From Hyphomicrobiales bacterium (GTDB taxonomy: Bacteria; Pseudomonadota; Alphaproteobacteria; Rhizobiales; Beijerinckiaceae), in the NCBI GenBank assembly GCA_004144595.1, contig SEEM01000015.1, positions 1-64,000 of the forward strand: a DNA stretch of 64,000 nt, written 5' to 3'. The notes under the pieces are model-generated. The model saw nothing but the letters and a program-made list of their open reading frames with translations, was not told the DNA's origin and did not search any database. Of the stretch, positions 1 to 9,425 are shown piece by piece (position 1 is the first letter of the stretch; each line of letters begins with the position of its first letter). A program made the position numbers and the translations under genes.

Positions 1-230
1 GGCCGAGGTCCAGCGCTTCAGCCGCTCCGAAGGTCTCGGCCAGCAATGCGATCTCGCGCGCCTTGCGCTGGCCGACGATGCCCGCTTCACCATGGCCTAT
101 GCCCGGATCGGCGCGACACCCGATCTCGGTGGCACCTATCGGCTGGCGCGGCTCGTCGGCCAGCGCAAGGCGCGCGAGATCGCATTGCTGGCCGAGACCT
201 TCGGAGCGGCTGAAGCGCTGGACCTCGGCC
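1..230. repeat. Fold-back inverted repeat at the left edge (78-bp arms)
   Basis: Bases 1-78 are an exact reverse complement of bases 153-230, with a 74-base spacer (79-152). I checked the arms block by block and found no mismatch. The right arm lies inside normal enoyl-CoA hydratase coding sequence. The left arm replaces what should be upstream coding sequence of that gene. The junction falls in a short stretch (GCCGACGA, 71-78) that both copies share. This is the pattern of a template-switch or fold-back chimera at a contig end, more than of a biological repeat. Confidence 0.9.
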
Positions 231-481
231 TCGTCAACCGGGTCGTGCCGGCCGCCGAGGCGCGCGATGAAGCCCTCGCGATGGCGCGTAGGCTTGCGGC
301 AGGGCCGACCCAGGCCTATGGCCGCATTCGAACCCTGCTGGCCGAGGCGCCGGACGCAGACCTCGTGACTCATCTCGATGCCGAGCGGGACGCCTTCCGC
401 GCCACGACGGCTACGGCCGATTTCAGGGAGGGCGTGGCGGCCTTTCTGGAGAAACGCCCGGCCGCCTTCACGGGCCTGTGA
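71..481 (+). CDS. Enoyl-CoA hydratase/isomerase family protein, C-terminal part
   Basis: This is the C-terminal ~136 residues of a crotonase-fold protein, which normally hydrates or isomerises enoyl-CoA thioesters. The sequence ADDARFTMAYARIG followed by a PDLGGTY segment matches the crotonase region after the oxyanion-hole helix, and the later AEALDLGLVNRVV stretch is a family hallmark. The N-terminal half is missing. Upstream of base ~71 the frame stays open, but it reads through the inverted copy of bases 153-230 and gives non-homologous residues, so I do not count it as coding. It ends with TGA at 479-481. The substrate cannot be told. Confidence 0.8.
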   Translation, partial: ADDARFTMAYARIGATPDLGGTYRLARLVGQRKAREIALLAETFGAAEALDLGLVNRVVPAAEARDEALAMARRLAAGPTQAYGRIRTLLAEAPDADLVTHLDAERDAFRATTATADFREGVAAFLEKRPAAFTGL

Positions 482-590
482 GGCCAGGCGGTCGCGTTCA
501 GGGCCGTGCCGCCAAAAATTTCCGGAATGCGCACCTGAAAATGCCGTAATCCCACATATGATAAGCAGGCTTACGGTTGGGAGGCCTGCG

Positions 591-1061
591 ATGAAACGAC
601 CCGTGCGGCGGGAACTCATGTTCCAGCTCGTAGAAACCTCGCGTCTGCTCAGGACCTATGTCGAGCAGCGCGCCCGCCAGCACGGCACGACCCGAGCGCA
701 ATGGGGAGTGATGTCGCGTCTGCGCCGGCAGGAGGGGCTGAACCAGGCCGCGCTTGCCGAACAGATGGATCTTCAGCCGATCTCGCTCGCCCGCCTGCTC
801 GATCGCTTGCAGACCCAGAGCCTGATCGAGCGCCGCGAGCATCCTGCCGACCGCCGCGCCTATCGCCTCTTCCTCACGCCGCAAGGCCGGGCGCTGGTCG
901 ACGCTCTCGATTCGGTGCGCACCGAGATCGCGCAGGAAGTGCTGGGCGAGGTCGATGAAGGCGCGATCCTGTCGGCGCTCGGCACGCTCTCCGTGATCCG
1001 CGAGCAGACCCGTACCCGATCCGAAGACAAGGCCCCGGCTTCCGCCGGCCATGCCGCCTGA
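591..1061 (+). CDS. MarR family transcriptional regulator
   Basis: A 156-residue winged-helix regulator of usual MarR length. The central part (NQAALAEQMDLQPISLARLLDRL, given here as a descriptive segment) is the recognition-helix region, and HPADRRAYRLFLTPQG is the wing with the conserved DRR. The ATG at 591 is chosen because GGGAGG lies 6 bases upstream. An in-frame ATG at 558 has no such site. The gene stops 15 bases before the efflux adaptor gene, so the three genes to 5392 form one operon. The likely role is autoregulation and control of the pump in response to a small ligand. The ligand is unknown. Confidence 0.88.
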   Translation: MKRPVRRELMFQLVETSRLLRTYVEQRARQHGTTRAQWGVMSRLRRQEGLNQAALAEQMDLQPISLARLLDRLQTQSLIERREHPADRRAYRLFLTPQGRALVDALDSVRTEIAQEVLGEVDEGAILSALGTLSVIREQTRTRSEDKAPASAGHAA

Positions 1062-1076
1062 GCGAGTGGACAACAT

Positions 1077-2261
1077 ATGAAGCGTTCAGGATTGACCATC
1101 GGCCTCGTCATCGCCGGCCTCGCCGCCTGTGGAGCCTGGTATCTGCATTCGCGCAGCCCCGAGGCCGCCCGCAGCGCGCGCGGCGAGGGCGCTCCAGTCG
1201 CGGTGGTTTCCGCCGCCGCAGTCCAGGCCGATTTCCCGGTGCGCAAACGCGCCATCGGATTCGTCGAAACGCCGGCGAGCGTGCTCGTACGCTCGCGCAT
1301 CGACAGCCAGATCATGACGCAGAATGTCGTCGACGGGCAGTTCGTCAAGGCCGGCGACCTGCTTTTCACGCTCGACGATCGCGACATCAGGGCCCAGATC
1401 GCCAAGGACGAGGCGATGCTGGCGCGCGATGAAGCCACTCATACCCGCAATCTCGCCGATCTCGAGCGCTACAGGCAGCTGCTTGCCCGCAACGCTGGAA
1501 CGCAGGTGCAGGTGGATCAGGCCATCGCCGACGAGCGCATCTCCGCCGCCAGCATCCAGGGCGATCATGCGACGCTCGACGCCGACCGGCTCAAGCTGGG
1601 CTACACGAAGATCACCGCGCCGATCGATGGGCGCATCGGTGCGGTGCAGGTGACGCCGGGCAATCTCGTCAATGCCAGCGCCAACAGCAGCGGCACGGGC
1701 CTCCTGACGATCACGCAGATGAAGCCCTTGCGCGTTTCCTTCGCCATGCCGGAGAGCGAGTTGCCGACCTTGCAGGGCGCGCTCGCCGCGGCCAAGCCCG
1801 TACCGGTCACGGCCCGCGTGCCGAATGCCAGCCGCCCGGCGGCCGAGGGCAAGCTGAACTTCGTCGATTCGACCGTCGACATCACCTCCGGCACGATCAC
1901 CGCCAAGGCCGCCTTCGCCAATGACGACCTGAGCCTCTGGCCGGGGCAATATGTCGATGTCGAGATCATCCCGGAGGTCTTGATGGGCGCCACGGTGATC
2001 CCGACCGTCGCCGTGCAGACCGGGCAGAAGGGGCCTTACGCTTTCGTCATCAAGCCGGATTCCACCGTCGATCTCCGGCAGATCAAGGTCGCGCTCAGCG
2101 ATGGCGAGCGCACGGCGGTGAGCGAGGGCATCGCGCCGGGCGAACGCGTCGTCACCGACGGCCAGATGCGTCTGAAGCAGGGCACGCGGGTGCGTGAGCG
2201 GGCGGCGGCGGGCGAGAAGCAGCCGCAGGCGACCCCCGTTGCGGAAGGCGCACGCTCATGA
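1077..2261 (+). CDS. RND efflux periplasmic adaptor (HlyD/AcrA family)
   Basis: A 394-residue membrane fusion protein linking an inner-membrane RND pump to an outer-membrane channel. An N-terminal hydrophobic anchor (about residues 5-22) is followed by the biotinyl-lipoyl-like half-motif near GQFVKAGDLLFTLDDRDI, an alpha-helical hairpin (about 110-175), the second lipoyl half (KLGYTKITAPIDGRIG) and C-terminal beta-barrel and membrane-proximal domains. Its end overlaps the start of the pump gene by 4 bases, so the two are translationally coupled. No outer-membrane factor gene is in the operon, so it must borrow a TolC-like channel from elsewhere. Confidence 0.93.
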   Translation: MKRSGLTIGLVIAGLAACGAWYLHSRSPEAARSARGEGAPVAVVSAAAVQADFPVRKRAIGFVETPASVLVRSRIDSQIMTQNVVDGQFVKAGDLLFTLDDRDIRAQIAKDEAMLARDEATHTRNLADLERYRQLLARNAGTQVQVDQAIADERISAASIQGDHATLDADRLKLGYTKITAPIDGRIGAVQVTPGNLVNASANSSGTGLLTITQMKPLRVSFAMPESELPTLQGALAAAKPVPVTARVPNASRPAAEGKLNFVDSTVDITSGTITAKAAFANDDLSLWPGQYVDVEIIPEVLMGATVIPTVAVQTGQKGPYAFVIKPDSTVDLRQIKVALSDGERTAVSEGIAPGERVVTDGQMRLKQGTRVRERAAAGEKQPQATPVAEGARS

Positions 2262-5200
2262 ACGTCTCGGCCTTCTGCATCAAGCATCCCGTCGCGACCA
2301 TCCTGATGTCGGTCTCGCTGGTGATGGCGGGGCTGTTCGCATACCGCTTCCTGCCGGTCGCGGCTCTGCCGCGCGCCGAGTTCCCGGTCGTCAACGTCTC
2401 CGCGCAATTGCCCGGCGCCTCGCCGGACACCATGGCGACCTCTGTCGCGACCCCGCTGATCAAGCAGTTCGGCACCATCGCCGGCATCGACTCGATCTCG
2501 ACCACGAACTCGCAGGGCTCGACCTCGATCGCGATCCAGTTCGTGCTGAACCGCGACATCGACGCCGCCGCCGCCGACGTGCAGGCCGCGATCGCCCGCA
2601 CCCAGCGGCAATTGCCGATCGAGATGACGACCCAGCCGAGCTACCGCAAGGTGAACCCGGCCGATGCGCCGATCATCCTGATGGCACTGAAGAGCGACGT
2701 GGTCCCGCTCTCGCAGCTCGACGCCTTCGCCCAACAGGTGATCTCGCCGGCGCTCTCGACAGTCGACGGCGTCGCGCAGGTGCTGATCTGGGGCAGCCAG
2801 AAATATGCGGTGCGCATCCAGATCGACCCGACGGCGCTTGCCGCGCGCGGCATCGGCCTCGACGAACTGCAGACGGCGATTACCGCGACCAACGCCAACA
2901 CGCCGGTCGGCACCATCCAGAACTCAGCCCAGCAGTTGACGATCCAGGCGAGGACGCAGCTTGCCGACGCGGCCCAGTTCGCCAACGTCATCATAACCAC
3001 GCGCTCGGGCAAGCCGGTCCGGCTAGGCGACGTCGCCAAGGTGATCGACTCCGTCGAGAACACCCAGACCCGCAGCACCTACGACGGCACACCGGCGATC
3101 GTGCTTGCGGTGCAGCGCCAGCCCGACGCCAACACGGTCGAGGTGGTCGACCGCGTCAAGGCGATGCTCCCGGCCTTCGAGGACCAGTTGCCAGCCGCCG
3201 CCTCGCTCTCGCTTCTCAACGACCGCTCGACCTCGATCCGCCAAGCGGTGGAGGATGTGCAGTTTACGCTGCTGCTCACCATCGCGCTGGTCGTCATGGT
3301 GATCTTCGTCTTCCTGCGCCGGATCGCGGCAACCTTTATTCCGGCGGTGGCGGTGCCGATCTCGATCATCGCCACGCTGGCGGCGATGTATCTGCTCGGC
3401 TTCTCGATCGACAACATCTCCCTGCTGGGCCTCACGCTCTCGGTCGGCCTTGTCGTCGACGACGCCATCGTCATGCTCGAGAACATCGTCCGTCACATGG
3501 AGGAGGACGGTCTCTCCGCCTTCGACGCTTCGCTGAAAGGCGCAAGCGAGATCGGCTTCACCATCATCTCGATCTCGCTTTCTCTGGTCGCGGTCTTCAT
3601 CCCCGTGCTGCTGATGGGCGGCGTCATCGGCCGCATCTTCAACGAGTTCGCGGTGGTGGTGACGGTCGCGATCCTCGCCTCGGCCTTCGTCTCTCTGACG
3701 CTGACGCCGATGCTCTGCTCGCGCCTGCTCTCGGGCTATTCCGAGCATCATCAGGAGAACGCTCTCGGCCGCTGGCTGGAGAAGGGCTTCGACAAGCTGC
3801 TCGCCGGTTACGATGCCGGGTTGAAATTCTGCCTGCGCTTCCAGCCGCTGATGCTGATCGCCTTCTTCCTGACCATGGCCGGCAGCGTCTGGCTGCTCCA
3901 GAGTGCGCCGAAGGGCTTCTTCCCGCAGGAGGATATCGGCCAGCTCCAGGTCTCGACCGAGGCGCGGCAGGATATATCGTTCGACGCGATGCAAAAGCTG
4001 CAGGTCGAAGTGGCCGACGTCTTCCGCAAGTCGCCCTATGTGGCCCATGTCGCCTCGACGGTCGGCGGCAATGGTGGCGGCGGCAGCGCGCTCAATGCCG
4101 GGCGGCTCTTCGTCGAGCTCAAGCCGCTCGACGAGCGGCCGAAGGTCGAGGCCGTGCTGGCCTCGCTTCGGCGCGATCTCGCCCAGGTGGCGGGTATCAG
4201 CACCTATATGACCCCGGTGCAGAACCTGCGCATCGGCGCGCGCTCCTCGAAGAGCCAGTATCAGCTCGTCGTCCAGGGGCTCGATCAGGCGCAGATGAAC
4301 GGCTGGGCCGTCCGCCTCGCCGATGCGATGGGCCGCGACCGCTCCGCCTTCGTCGACGTGACCACGGACCTCCAGGACAACGCCTTGCAGGCGACTGTCG
4401 TGGTGGACCGCGACAAGGCCAATGCGCTCGGCATCGGCTCCGATATCCTGCGCTCGACGCTCTATTCAGGCTTCGGTGTCCGCCAGGTCTCGACGATCTA
4501 CACCGCTGGCGACAGCTACAATGTCGTGGTCGAGTTCAACCCGAACGAGCACTGGACGCCCGAGCGGCTGAACGCCATCCGCGTGCGCACCAAGTCCGGG
4601 ACGCTGGTGCCGCTCGGCGCCATCGCCCGGATCGAGCGCACGGCCGGTCAGCTCACGGTCAACCAGCTCGGCCAGCTTCCGGCGGTGACGATCTCCTACA
4701 ACCTGCCGGCTGGGGTCGCGCTCGGCGACAGCGTCACCCGCATCGAGGCGATCAAGGACGAGCTCGGCCTGCCCAAGTCGATCTCGACCACACTGGCCGG
4801 CACCGCCAAGACCTTCCAGGATTCCCTCGCGAACCAGGGCCTGCTGATCGGCGGCGCGATCCTGACGATCTATATCGTGCTCGGCATCCTCTACGAGAGC
4901 TTCATCCATCCGCTGACGATCCTGACCGGCCTGCCATCGGCCGCGGTCGGCGCACTGGGGGCACTGAGGCTGTTCGACCTGGAGCTCTCGGTCATCGCCA
5001 TCATCGGCCTGCTGATGCTGATCGGCATCGTCAAGAAGAACGCGATCATGATGATCGACGTGGCGCTGGTGCTCAGGCGCGAGGGAAAGTCGGCGCAGGA
5101 GGCGATCCACCAGGCGTGTGTGATGCGGTTCCGGCCGATCCTCATGACGACGCTGGCCGCGCTGATGGGCACCTTGCCGATTGCGCTGGGTGCCGGCGCG

Positions 5201-5392
5201 AGCGCGGAACTCCGCCAGCCGCTCGGCATCGCCGTGGTCGGCGGCCTGATGATCAGCCAAGTGCTCACGCTGTTCATCACGCCCGTCCTGTTCCTCTACA
5301 TGGACAGGCTATCGGATGGGCTGGCGAAGCTCGGCGGCTCTATTCGCGGCACGAAGCACGAGCCGCCGCCGATCACGCATCCGGCGGAGTGA
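2258..5392 (+). CDS. RND multidrug efflux permease (AcrB/MexF-like, HAE1 family)
   Basis: A 1044-residue proton-driven inner-membrane pump, full length for the family. The TM4 segment GLVVDDAIVMLEN carries the two adjacent aspartates needed for proton relay. The TM10 region IGIVKKNAIMMID carries the conserved lysine. Two large periplasmic loops follow TM1 and TM7 as expected. The gene starts with ATG in a 4-base overlap with the adaptor gene and is the last gene of the marR operon. A REP-like repeat follows at 5413-5508. The substrate range cannot be read from sequence. Multidrug or solvent export is usual for this subfamily. Confidence 0.95.
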   Translation: MNVSAFCIKHPVATILMSVSLVMAGLFAYRFLPVAALPRAEFPVVNVSAQLPGASPDTMATSVATPLIKQFGTIAGIDSISTTNSQGSTSIAIQFVLNRDIDAAAADVQAAIARTQRQLPIEMTTQPSYRKVNPADAPIILMALKSDVVPLSQLDAFAQQVISPALSTVDGVAQVLIWGSQKYAVRIQIDPTALAARGIGLDELQTAITATNANTPVGTIQNSAQQLTIQARTQLADAAQFANVIITTRSGKPVRLGDVAKVIDSVENTQTRSTYDGTPAIVLAVQRQPDANTVEVVDRVKAMLPAFEDQLPAAASLSLLNDRSTSIRQAVEDVQFTLLLTIALVVMVIFVFLRRIAATFIPAVAVPISIIATLAAMYLLGFSIDNISLLGLTLSVGLVVDDAIVMLENIVRHMEEDGLSAFDASLKGASEIGFTIISISLSLVAVFIPVLLMGGVIGRIFNEFAVVVTVAILASAFVSLTLTPMLCSRLLSGYSEHHQENALGRWLEKGFDKLLAGYDAGLKFCLRFQPLMLIAFFLTMAGSVWLLQSAPKGFFPQEDIGQLQVSTEARQDISFDAMQKLQVEVADVFRKSPYVAHVASTVGGNGGGGSALNAGRLFVELKPLDERPKVEAVLASLRRDLAQVAGISTYMTPVQNLRIGARSSKSQYQLVVQGLDQAQMNGWAVRLADAMGRDRSAFVDVTTDLQDNALQATVVVDRDKANALGIGSDILRSTLYSGFGVRQVSTIYTAGDSYNVVVEFNPNEHWTPERLNAIRVRTKSGTLVPLGAIARIERTAGQLTVNQLGQLPAVTISYNLPAGVALGDSVTRIEAIKDELGLPKSISTTLAGTAKTFQDSLANQGLLIGGAILTIYIVLGILYESFIHPLTILTGLPSAAVGALGALRLFDLELSVIAIIGLLMLIGIVKKNAIMMIDVALVLRREGKSAQEAIHQACVMRFRPILMTTLAALMGTLPIALGAGASAELRQPLGIAVVGGLMISQVLTLFITPVLFLYMDRLSDGLAKLGGSIRGTKHEPPPITHPAE

Positions 5393-5412
5393 GGGGGCCT
5401 CTGCGGCAGGCC

Positions 5413-5508
5413 GTCATTCTCGGGCGAAGCGTAGCGCAGATCCGACAATCTCATGCCGGTGAGGGCGTCTTCTTGTCCTGAGATGCTCGGGTCAAGCCCG
5501 AGCATGAC
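5413..5508. repeat. REP-like palindromic repeat, copy A
   Basis: A 96-base element starting GTCATTCTCGGGCG and ending in ATGAC. It contains a perfect 9-bp hairpin (5483-5491 with 5497-5505, loop TCAAG). It lies between the convergent ends of the RND pump gene and lysC. Related copies lie at 25850-25924, 49249-49339, 60184-60275 and 61630-61719. The hairpin could also end transcription from both sides. Confidence 0.85.
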
Positions 5509-5523
5509 GCCCTGAACATAGCC

Positions 5524-6762
5524 TCAGGCCGCGTCGAGCCCATACAGCGAGTGCAGCGTGCGCACCGCGAGCTCGGTATAGGCCGAGTCGATCAGCACCG
5601 AGAACTTGATCTCGGAGGTCGTGATCGCGCGGATATTGATGCCCTTCTCGGCCAGCGCCCGGAAGGCGCGCGCCGCGACGCCTGCATGCGAGCGCATGCC
5701 GACGCCGATCGCCGAGATCTTCACCACGTCTGTCGCGCCCTGGATCTCCTGGTAGGAGATCACGTCGTGCTTGCTTTCCAGCAGCGCACGCGCACGCTCG
5801 TAATCGGCGGTGGGCACGGTGAAGGTGATGTCGGTCGTGGCCTGGTCGTCCGAGACCACCTGGATGATCATGTCGACATTGATATTGGCGTCCGCGAGCG
5901 GGCCGAAGATCGCCGCGGCGACGCCGGGCTGGTCGGCCACGCGGCGAAGCGTGATCTGGGCTTCGTCCCGGGAGAAGGCGATGCCGGTGACGATCTGCTG
6001 TTCCACGATGTCGTCCTCGTCGCAGATGAGGGTGCCAGGATTGGGATTTTCGGGGTCGTCGAAGGAGGAGCGCACATAGGTCGGCACGCGCTGGGTCATG
6101 GCGATCTCGACCGAGCGCACCTGCAGCACCTTGGAGCCGAGCGAGGCCATTTCGAGCATTTCCTCGAAGGAGACCTTGTCCATGCGCCTCGCCTTCGGGA
6201 CGATGCGCGGGTCGGTGGTGTAGACGCCGTCGACATCGGTGTAGATGTCGCAGCGATCGGCCTTGAGCCCGGCTGCGAGCGCCACCGCGCTGGTATCGGA
6301 ACCGCCGCGGCCGAGCGTGACGATGCGGTGCGTGCGCGGGTTCACGCCCTGGAAGCCGGAGCAGACCGCGATCTCGCGATTGCGGTCGAAGCCCGCGAGG
6401 ATGCCAGCGCCGTCGACGCTCTCGATCCGGGCCGAGCCATGCGCGTCCGAACCGTAGAGCGGAATCTGCCAGCCCTGCCAGGAGCGCGCCGGCAGGCCCA
6501 TCTCCTGCAGGACGATGGCCATCAGCCCCGAGGTGACCTGCTCGCCCGAGGCGACGACGGTGTCGTATTCGGCGTGGTCGAACATCGGCGCCGCTTCCTT
6601 GCACCAGCCGACGAGTTCGTTGGTCTTGCCCGACATCGCGGAAACCACGATCGCCACCTGGTTGCCGGCGTCGAACTCGCGTTTGACGTGGCGCGCCGCG
6701 TTCTTGATGCGCTCGACAGTGGCGACTGAGGTGCCGCCGAATTTCATCACCAGACGGGCCAT
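5524..6762 (-). CDS. lysC: Aspartate kinase
   Basis: Phosphorylates aspartate, the first step of the lysine, threonine and methionine pathway. At 412 residues it matches the single-function bacterial aspartokinases. The N-terminus VMKFGGTSVA is the kinase signature, and the GRGGSDTSAVALA segment and the TDVDGVYTTDP segment are the nucleotide and aspartate site motifs. Two C-terminal ACT domains (about residues 265-412) would bind lysine and/or threonine for feedback control. It stands alone here, divergent from ubiG. dapA, two steps further on, is at 47705. Confidence 0.96.
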   Translation of the reverse strand: MARLVMKFGGTSVATVERIKNAARHVKREFDAGNQVAIVVSAMSGKTNELVGWCKEAAPMFDHAEYDTVVASGEQVTSGLMAIVLQEMGLPARSWQGWQIPLYGSDAHGSARIESVDGAGILAGFDRNREIAVCSGFQGVNPRTHRIVTLGRGGSDTSAVALAAGLKADRCDIYTDVDGVYTTDPRIVPKARRMDKVSFEEMLEMASLGSKVLQVRSVEIAMTQRVPTYVRSSFDDPENPNPGTLICDEDDIVEQQIVTGIAFSRDEAQITLRRVADQPGVAAAIFGPLADANINVDMIIQVVSDDQATTDITFTVPTADYERARALLESKHDVISYQEIQGATDVVKISAIGVGMRSHAGVAARAFRALAEKGINIRAITTSEIKFSVLIDSAYTELAVRTLHSLYGLDAA

Positions 6763-6896
6763 GACGGTCTTTTCGATAGCTGCCCCGGCTTAGGGCCGGG
6801 TCGAAAGGTCGCCCTCGCGCTTGCAGCGGGGCGGGTGTAGATGACGGGCGTCAGGCGCGGTGTCAATGCGGCATCGCATAAGCGAAGGACTGGTTC

Positions 6897-7658
6897 ATGG
6901 CGGCTGCGACCCAGCGCACAGGCTCGACGATCGACCCGGCCGAGGTCGCCCGCTTCGATGCGATCGCCCGCGACTGGTGGGACCCGAAGGGGCCCATGGC
7001 CGTCCTGCACAAGTTCAATCCGGTCCGGCTCGCCTTCGTTCGCGACGAGGCCTGCGCCCGGTTTGGCCGCGATCCGAAGACCATGCGGACGCTGGATGGC
7101 TTGAGCCTTGTCGATATCGGCTGCGGCGGCGGCGTTCTCTCTGAACCGCTCGCGAGGCTCGGCGCCGACGTCACCGGCCTCGATCCGGCACCGACCAATA
7201 TCGCCGTCGCCCGCGCCCATGCCGAGAAGAGCGGGCTTTCGATCGATTATCGCGAAGAGACGATCGAGGCGGTCGTCGAATCCGGCAAGCGCTTCGACAT
7301 CGTTCTGGCGATGGAGGTCGTCGAGCATGTCGCCGATGTCGAAGCCTTCATCGCCGCCTGCTGCGCTGCCGTGAAGCCCGATGGCCTGCTGGTGATGGCG
7401 ACGCTCAACCGCACGCTGAAATCCTATGCGCTCGCCATCGTCGGGGCGGAGTACATCCTGCGCTGGCTGCCCAGGGGCACGCATGACTGGGAGAAGTTCG
7501 TGACGCCGGAAGAGCTTGGTGGCGCCATCGAAGGCAATGGCTTTGTGCTGGGAACGCAGACCGGCGTGATTTTCAATCCGCTGACCGGCCGCTGGAGCGC
7601 GTCGCGCGATATGGACGTGAACTACATGCTCGCCGCAGGCAGACTCACGGCCGGATGA
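6897..7658 (+). CDS. ubiG: Ubiquinone biosynthesis O-methyltransferase
   Basis: A 253-residue SAM-dependent methyltransferase that carries out both O-methylations in ubiquinone synthesis. The N-terminus (FDAIARDWWDPKGPMAVLHKFN, a family signature) and motif I DIGCGGGVLSEPLA with the acidic GLDP motif II are clear. EVVEHVADV is the post-II motif typical of UbiG. The start ATG at 6897 gives the usual length. Its 3' end overlaps the end of the convergent small membrane protein gene by 14 bases. Confidence 0.95.
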   Translation: MAAATQRTGSTIDPAEVARFDAIARDWWDPKGPMAVLHKFNPVRLAFVRDEACARFGRDPKTMRTLDGLSLVDIGCGGGVLSEPLARLGADVTGLDPAPTNIAVARAHAEKSGLSIDYREETIEAVVESGKRFDIVLAMEVVEHVADVEAFIAACCAAVKPDGLLVMATLNRTLKSYALAIVGAEYILRWLPRGTHDWEKFVTPEELGGAIEGNGFVLGTQTGVIFNPLTGRWSASRDMDVNYMLAAGRLTAG

Positions 7659-7947
7659 CGGCCAGCCCGATCAGCAGCAGCAGGCCGGAGCCCGTGGCGA
7701 TCACGGCGCGCAGGGCCTCGGCCGGGAAGCGCGTGGGGATGCCGTAGCGGTGCCACAGCCAGGCGCCGGCGAAGGCCCCGGCCAGCAGGATGCCTGTGTT
7801 TAACATCACGCCGAAGCCGGCGTTGTCGAGCAGCAGGTCGGCGAGCCAGCCCAACAGCATCGCCGCGAGCAGGATCATCACCATGACGATGATCGCGGAC
7901 AGCATCGGCAGATCCGGCAGGCCGGCGATTTTCAGCAGACCGGGCAT
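7645..7947 (-). CDS. Small hypothetical membrane protein
   Basis: A 100-residue protein with three predicted membrane segments (about residues 15-40, 48-66 and 80-98) and almost no soluble part. A strong GAGGAG ribosome site lies 5-6 bases before the ATG at 7947, which supports real translation. It overlaps the end of ubiG tail to tail. I do not recognise the family and cannot give a function. Confidence 0.7.
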   Translation of the reverse strand: MPGLLKIAGLPDLPMLSAIIVMVMILLAAMLLGWLADLLLDNAGFGVMLNTGILLAGAFAGAWLWHRYGIPTRFPAEALRAVIATGSGLLLLIGLAVIRP

Positions 7948-8147
7948 CGTTTCTCCTCGGTGCCGCGTGGGAGGTCAGCATCGCAGCAAACGATGAAGAA
8001 AGCGCAAGCGCCGGAAAGAAAGGGTTTTGCGCTGCAATGTGATTCCTTAGAGTAATGGCGCAGCGCAGCATAAGGTGCATGATCGGCATCCCATACCGCC
8101 GGTACGTGCCGGGCTGGGCAACGACGGAAGAGAGCAGGGAGACGACC

Positions 8148-9419
8148 ATGTCGAAGTCGCAGGCCGCCGTGAAACCGCTCAAGGACCTCTACGAACTCGA
8201 CGAATTGCCGCCCCTCGGCCACGTCCCCGAGAAGATGTATGCCTGGGCGATCCGGCGCGAGCGCCACGGGCCGCCGCAGGAGAGCTTCCAGATCGAGGTG
8301 GTTCCGACCTGGACGATCGGCGAGGAGGAGGTGCTCCTGCTCGTGATGGCCGGCGGCGTCAACTACAACGGCATCTGGGCCGGCCTCGGCCAGCCGATCT
8401 CGCCTTTCGACGTCCACAAGGCGCCGCTGCATATCGCCGGTTCCGACGCGTCCGGCATCGTCTGGGCCGTTGGCTCCAAGGTGAAGCGCTGGAAGGTCGG
8501 CGACGAGGTCATCGTCCATTGCAACCAGGATGACGGCGACGACGAGGAGTGCAATGGCGGCGACCCGATGTTCTCGTCGACCCAGCGCATCTGGGGCTAC
8601 GAGACGCCGGACGGCTCCTTCGCCCAGTTCTGCCGGGTTCAGTCGCGCCAGCTCATGCTGAAGCCGCGGCACCTCGCCTGGGAGGAGGCCGCCTGCTACA
8701 CGCTGACGCTCGCCACTGCCTATCGCATGCTGTTCGGCCATGCCCCGCACACGATCAAGCCCGGCGACAACGTCCTGGTCTGGGGCGCCTCCGGCGGCCT
8801 CGGCGTCTTCGGCGTCCAGCTTTGCGCTGCGTCTGGTGCCAACGCCATCGGCGTGATCTCGGACGAGACCAAGCGCGACTACGTGCTCGGCCTTGGCGCC
8901 AAGGGCGTGATCAACCGCAAGGACTTCAACTGCTGGGGCCAGATGCCCAAGGTCAATTCGCCCGAGTACAACGAGTGGACAAAGGAGGCCCGCAAGTTCG
9001 GCAAGGCGATCTGGGATATCACCGGCAAGAAGGACGTCGACATCGTCTTCGAGCATCCGGGCGAGGCGACCTTCCCGGTCTCCTGCCTCGTCGCCAAGCG
9101 CGGCGGCATGGTGGTGTTCTGCGCGGGCACCTCGGGCTTCAACATCACCTTCGACGCCCGTTATGTCTGGATGCGGCAGAAGCGCGTGCAGGGCTCGCAT
9201 TTCGCCCATCTGAAGCAGGCGAGCGCGGCCAACCAGTTCGTGATCGACCGGCGCATCGACCCGTGCATGTCCGAGGTCTTCCCCTGGGACAAGATCCCGC
9301 TCGCCCATCACAAGATGTGGAAGAACGAGCATGCGCCGGGCAACATGTCCGTGCTGGTCTACGCACCGCGCACGGGCCTGAGGACCTACGAGGATGTCGC
9401 CGAGGCTCTGGCGGGCTGA
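8148..9419 (+). CDS. ccrA: Crotonyl-CoA carboxylase/reductase
   Basis: Reductively carboxylates crotonyl-CoA to ethylmalonyl-CoA using NADPH and CO2. It is the key enzyme of the ethylmalonyl-CoA pathway for acetyl-CoA assimilation. At 423 residues it has the typical Ccr length and belongs to the medium-chain reductase family. The stretch GGVNYNGIWAGLGQPIS, the nucleotide motif WGASGGLGVFG and the late HFAHLKQASAANQFV region are strongly Ccr-like. The ATG at 8148 is chosen over an upstream in-frame start because AGGGAG lies 6 bases before it. mcd of the same pathway is 3.5 kb downstream, on the same strand. Confidence 0.95.
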   Translation: MSKSQAAVKPLKDLYELDELPPLGHVPEKMYAWAIRRERHGPPQESFQIEVVPTWTIGEEEVLLLVMAGGVNYNGIWAGLGQPISPFDVHKAPLHIAGSDASGIVWAVGSKVKRWKVGDEVIVHCNQDDGDDEECNGGDPMFSSTQRIWGYETPDGSFAQFCRVQSRQLMLKPRHLAWEEAACYTLTLATAYRMLFGHAPHTIKPGDNVLVWGASGGLGVFGVQLCAASGANAIGVISDETKRDYVLGLGAKGVINRKDFNCWGQMPKVNSPEYNEWTKEARKFGKAIWDITGKKDVDIVFEHPGEATFPVSCLVAKRGGMVVFCAGTSGFNITFDARYVWMRQKRVQGSHFAHLKQASAANQFVIDRRIDPCMSEVFPWDKIPLAHHKMWKNEHAPGNMSVLVYAPRTGLRTYEDVAEALAG

Positions 9420-9425
9420 GCCCGC

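Noticed and set aside
555..575. Similarity of the marR upstream segment (CATATGATAAGCAGGCTTAC) to bases 61168-61190 before the tautomerase gene.
   Set aside because: The shared part is about 10 bases (GCAGGCTTA) and the two settings differ, so chance explains it.
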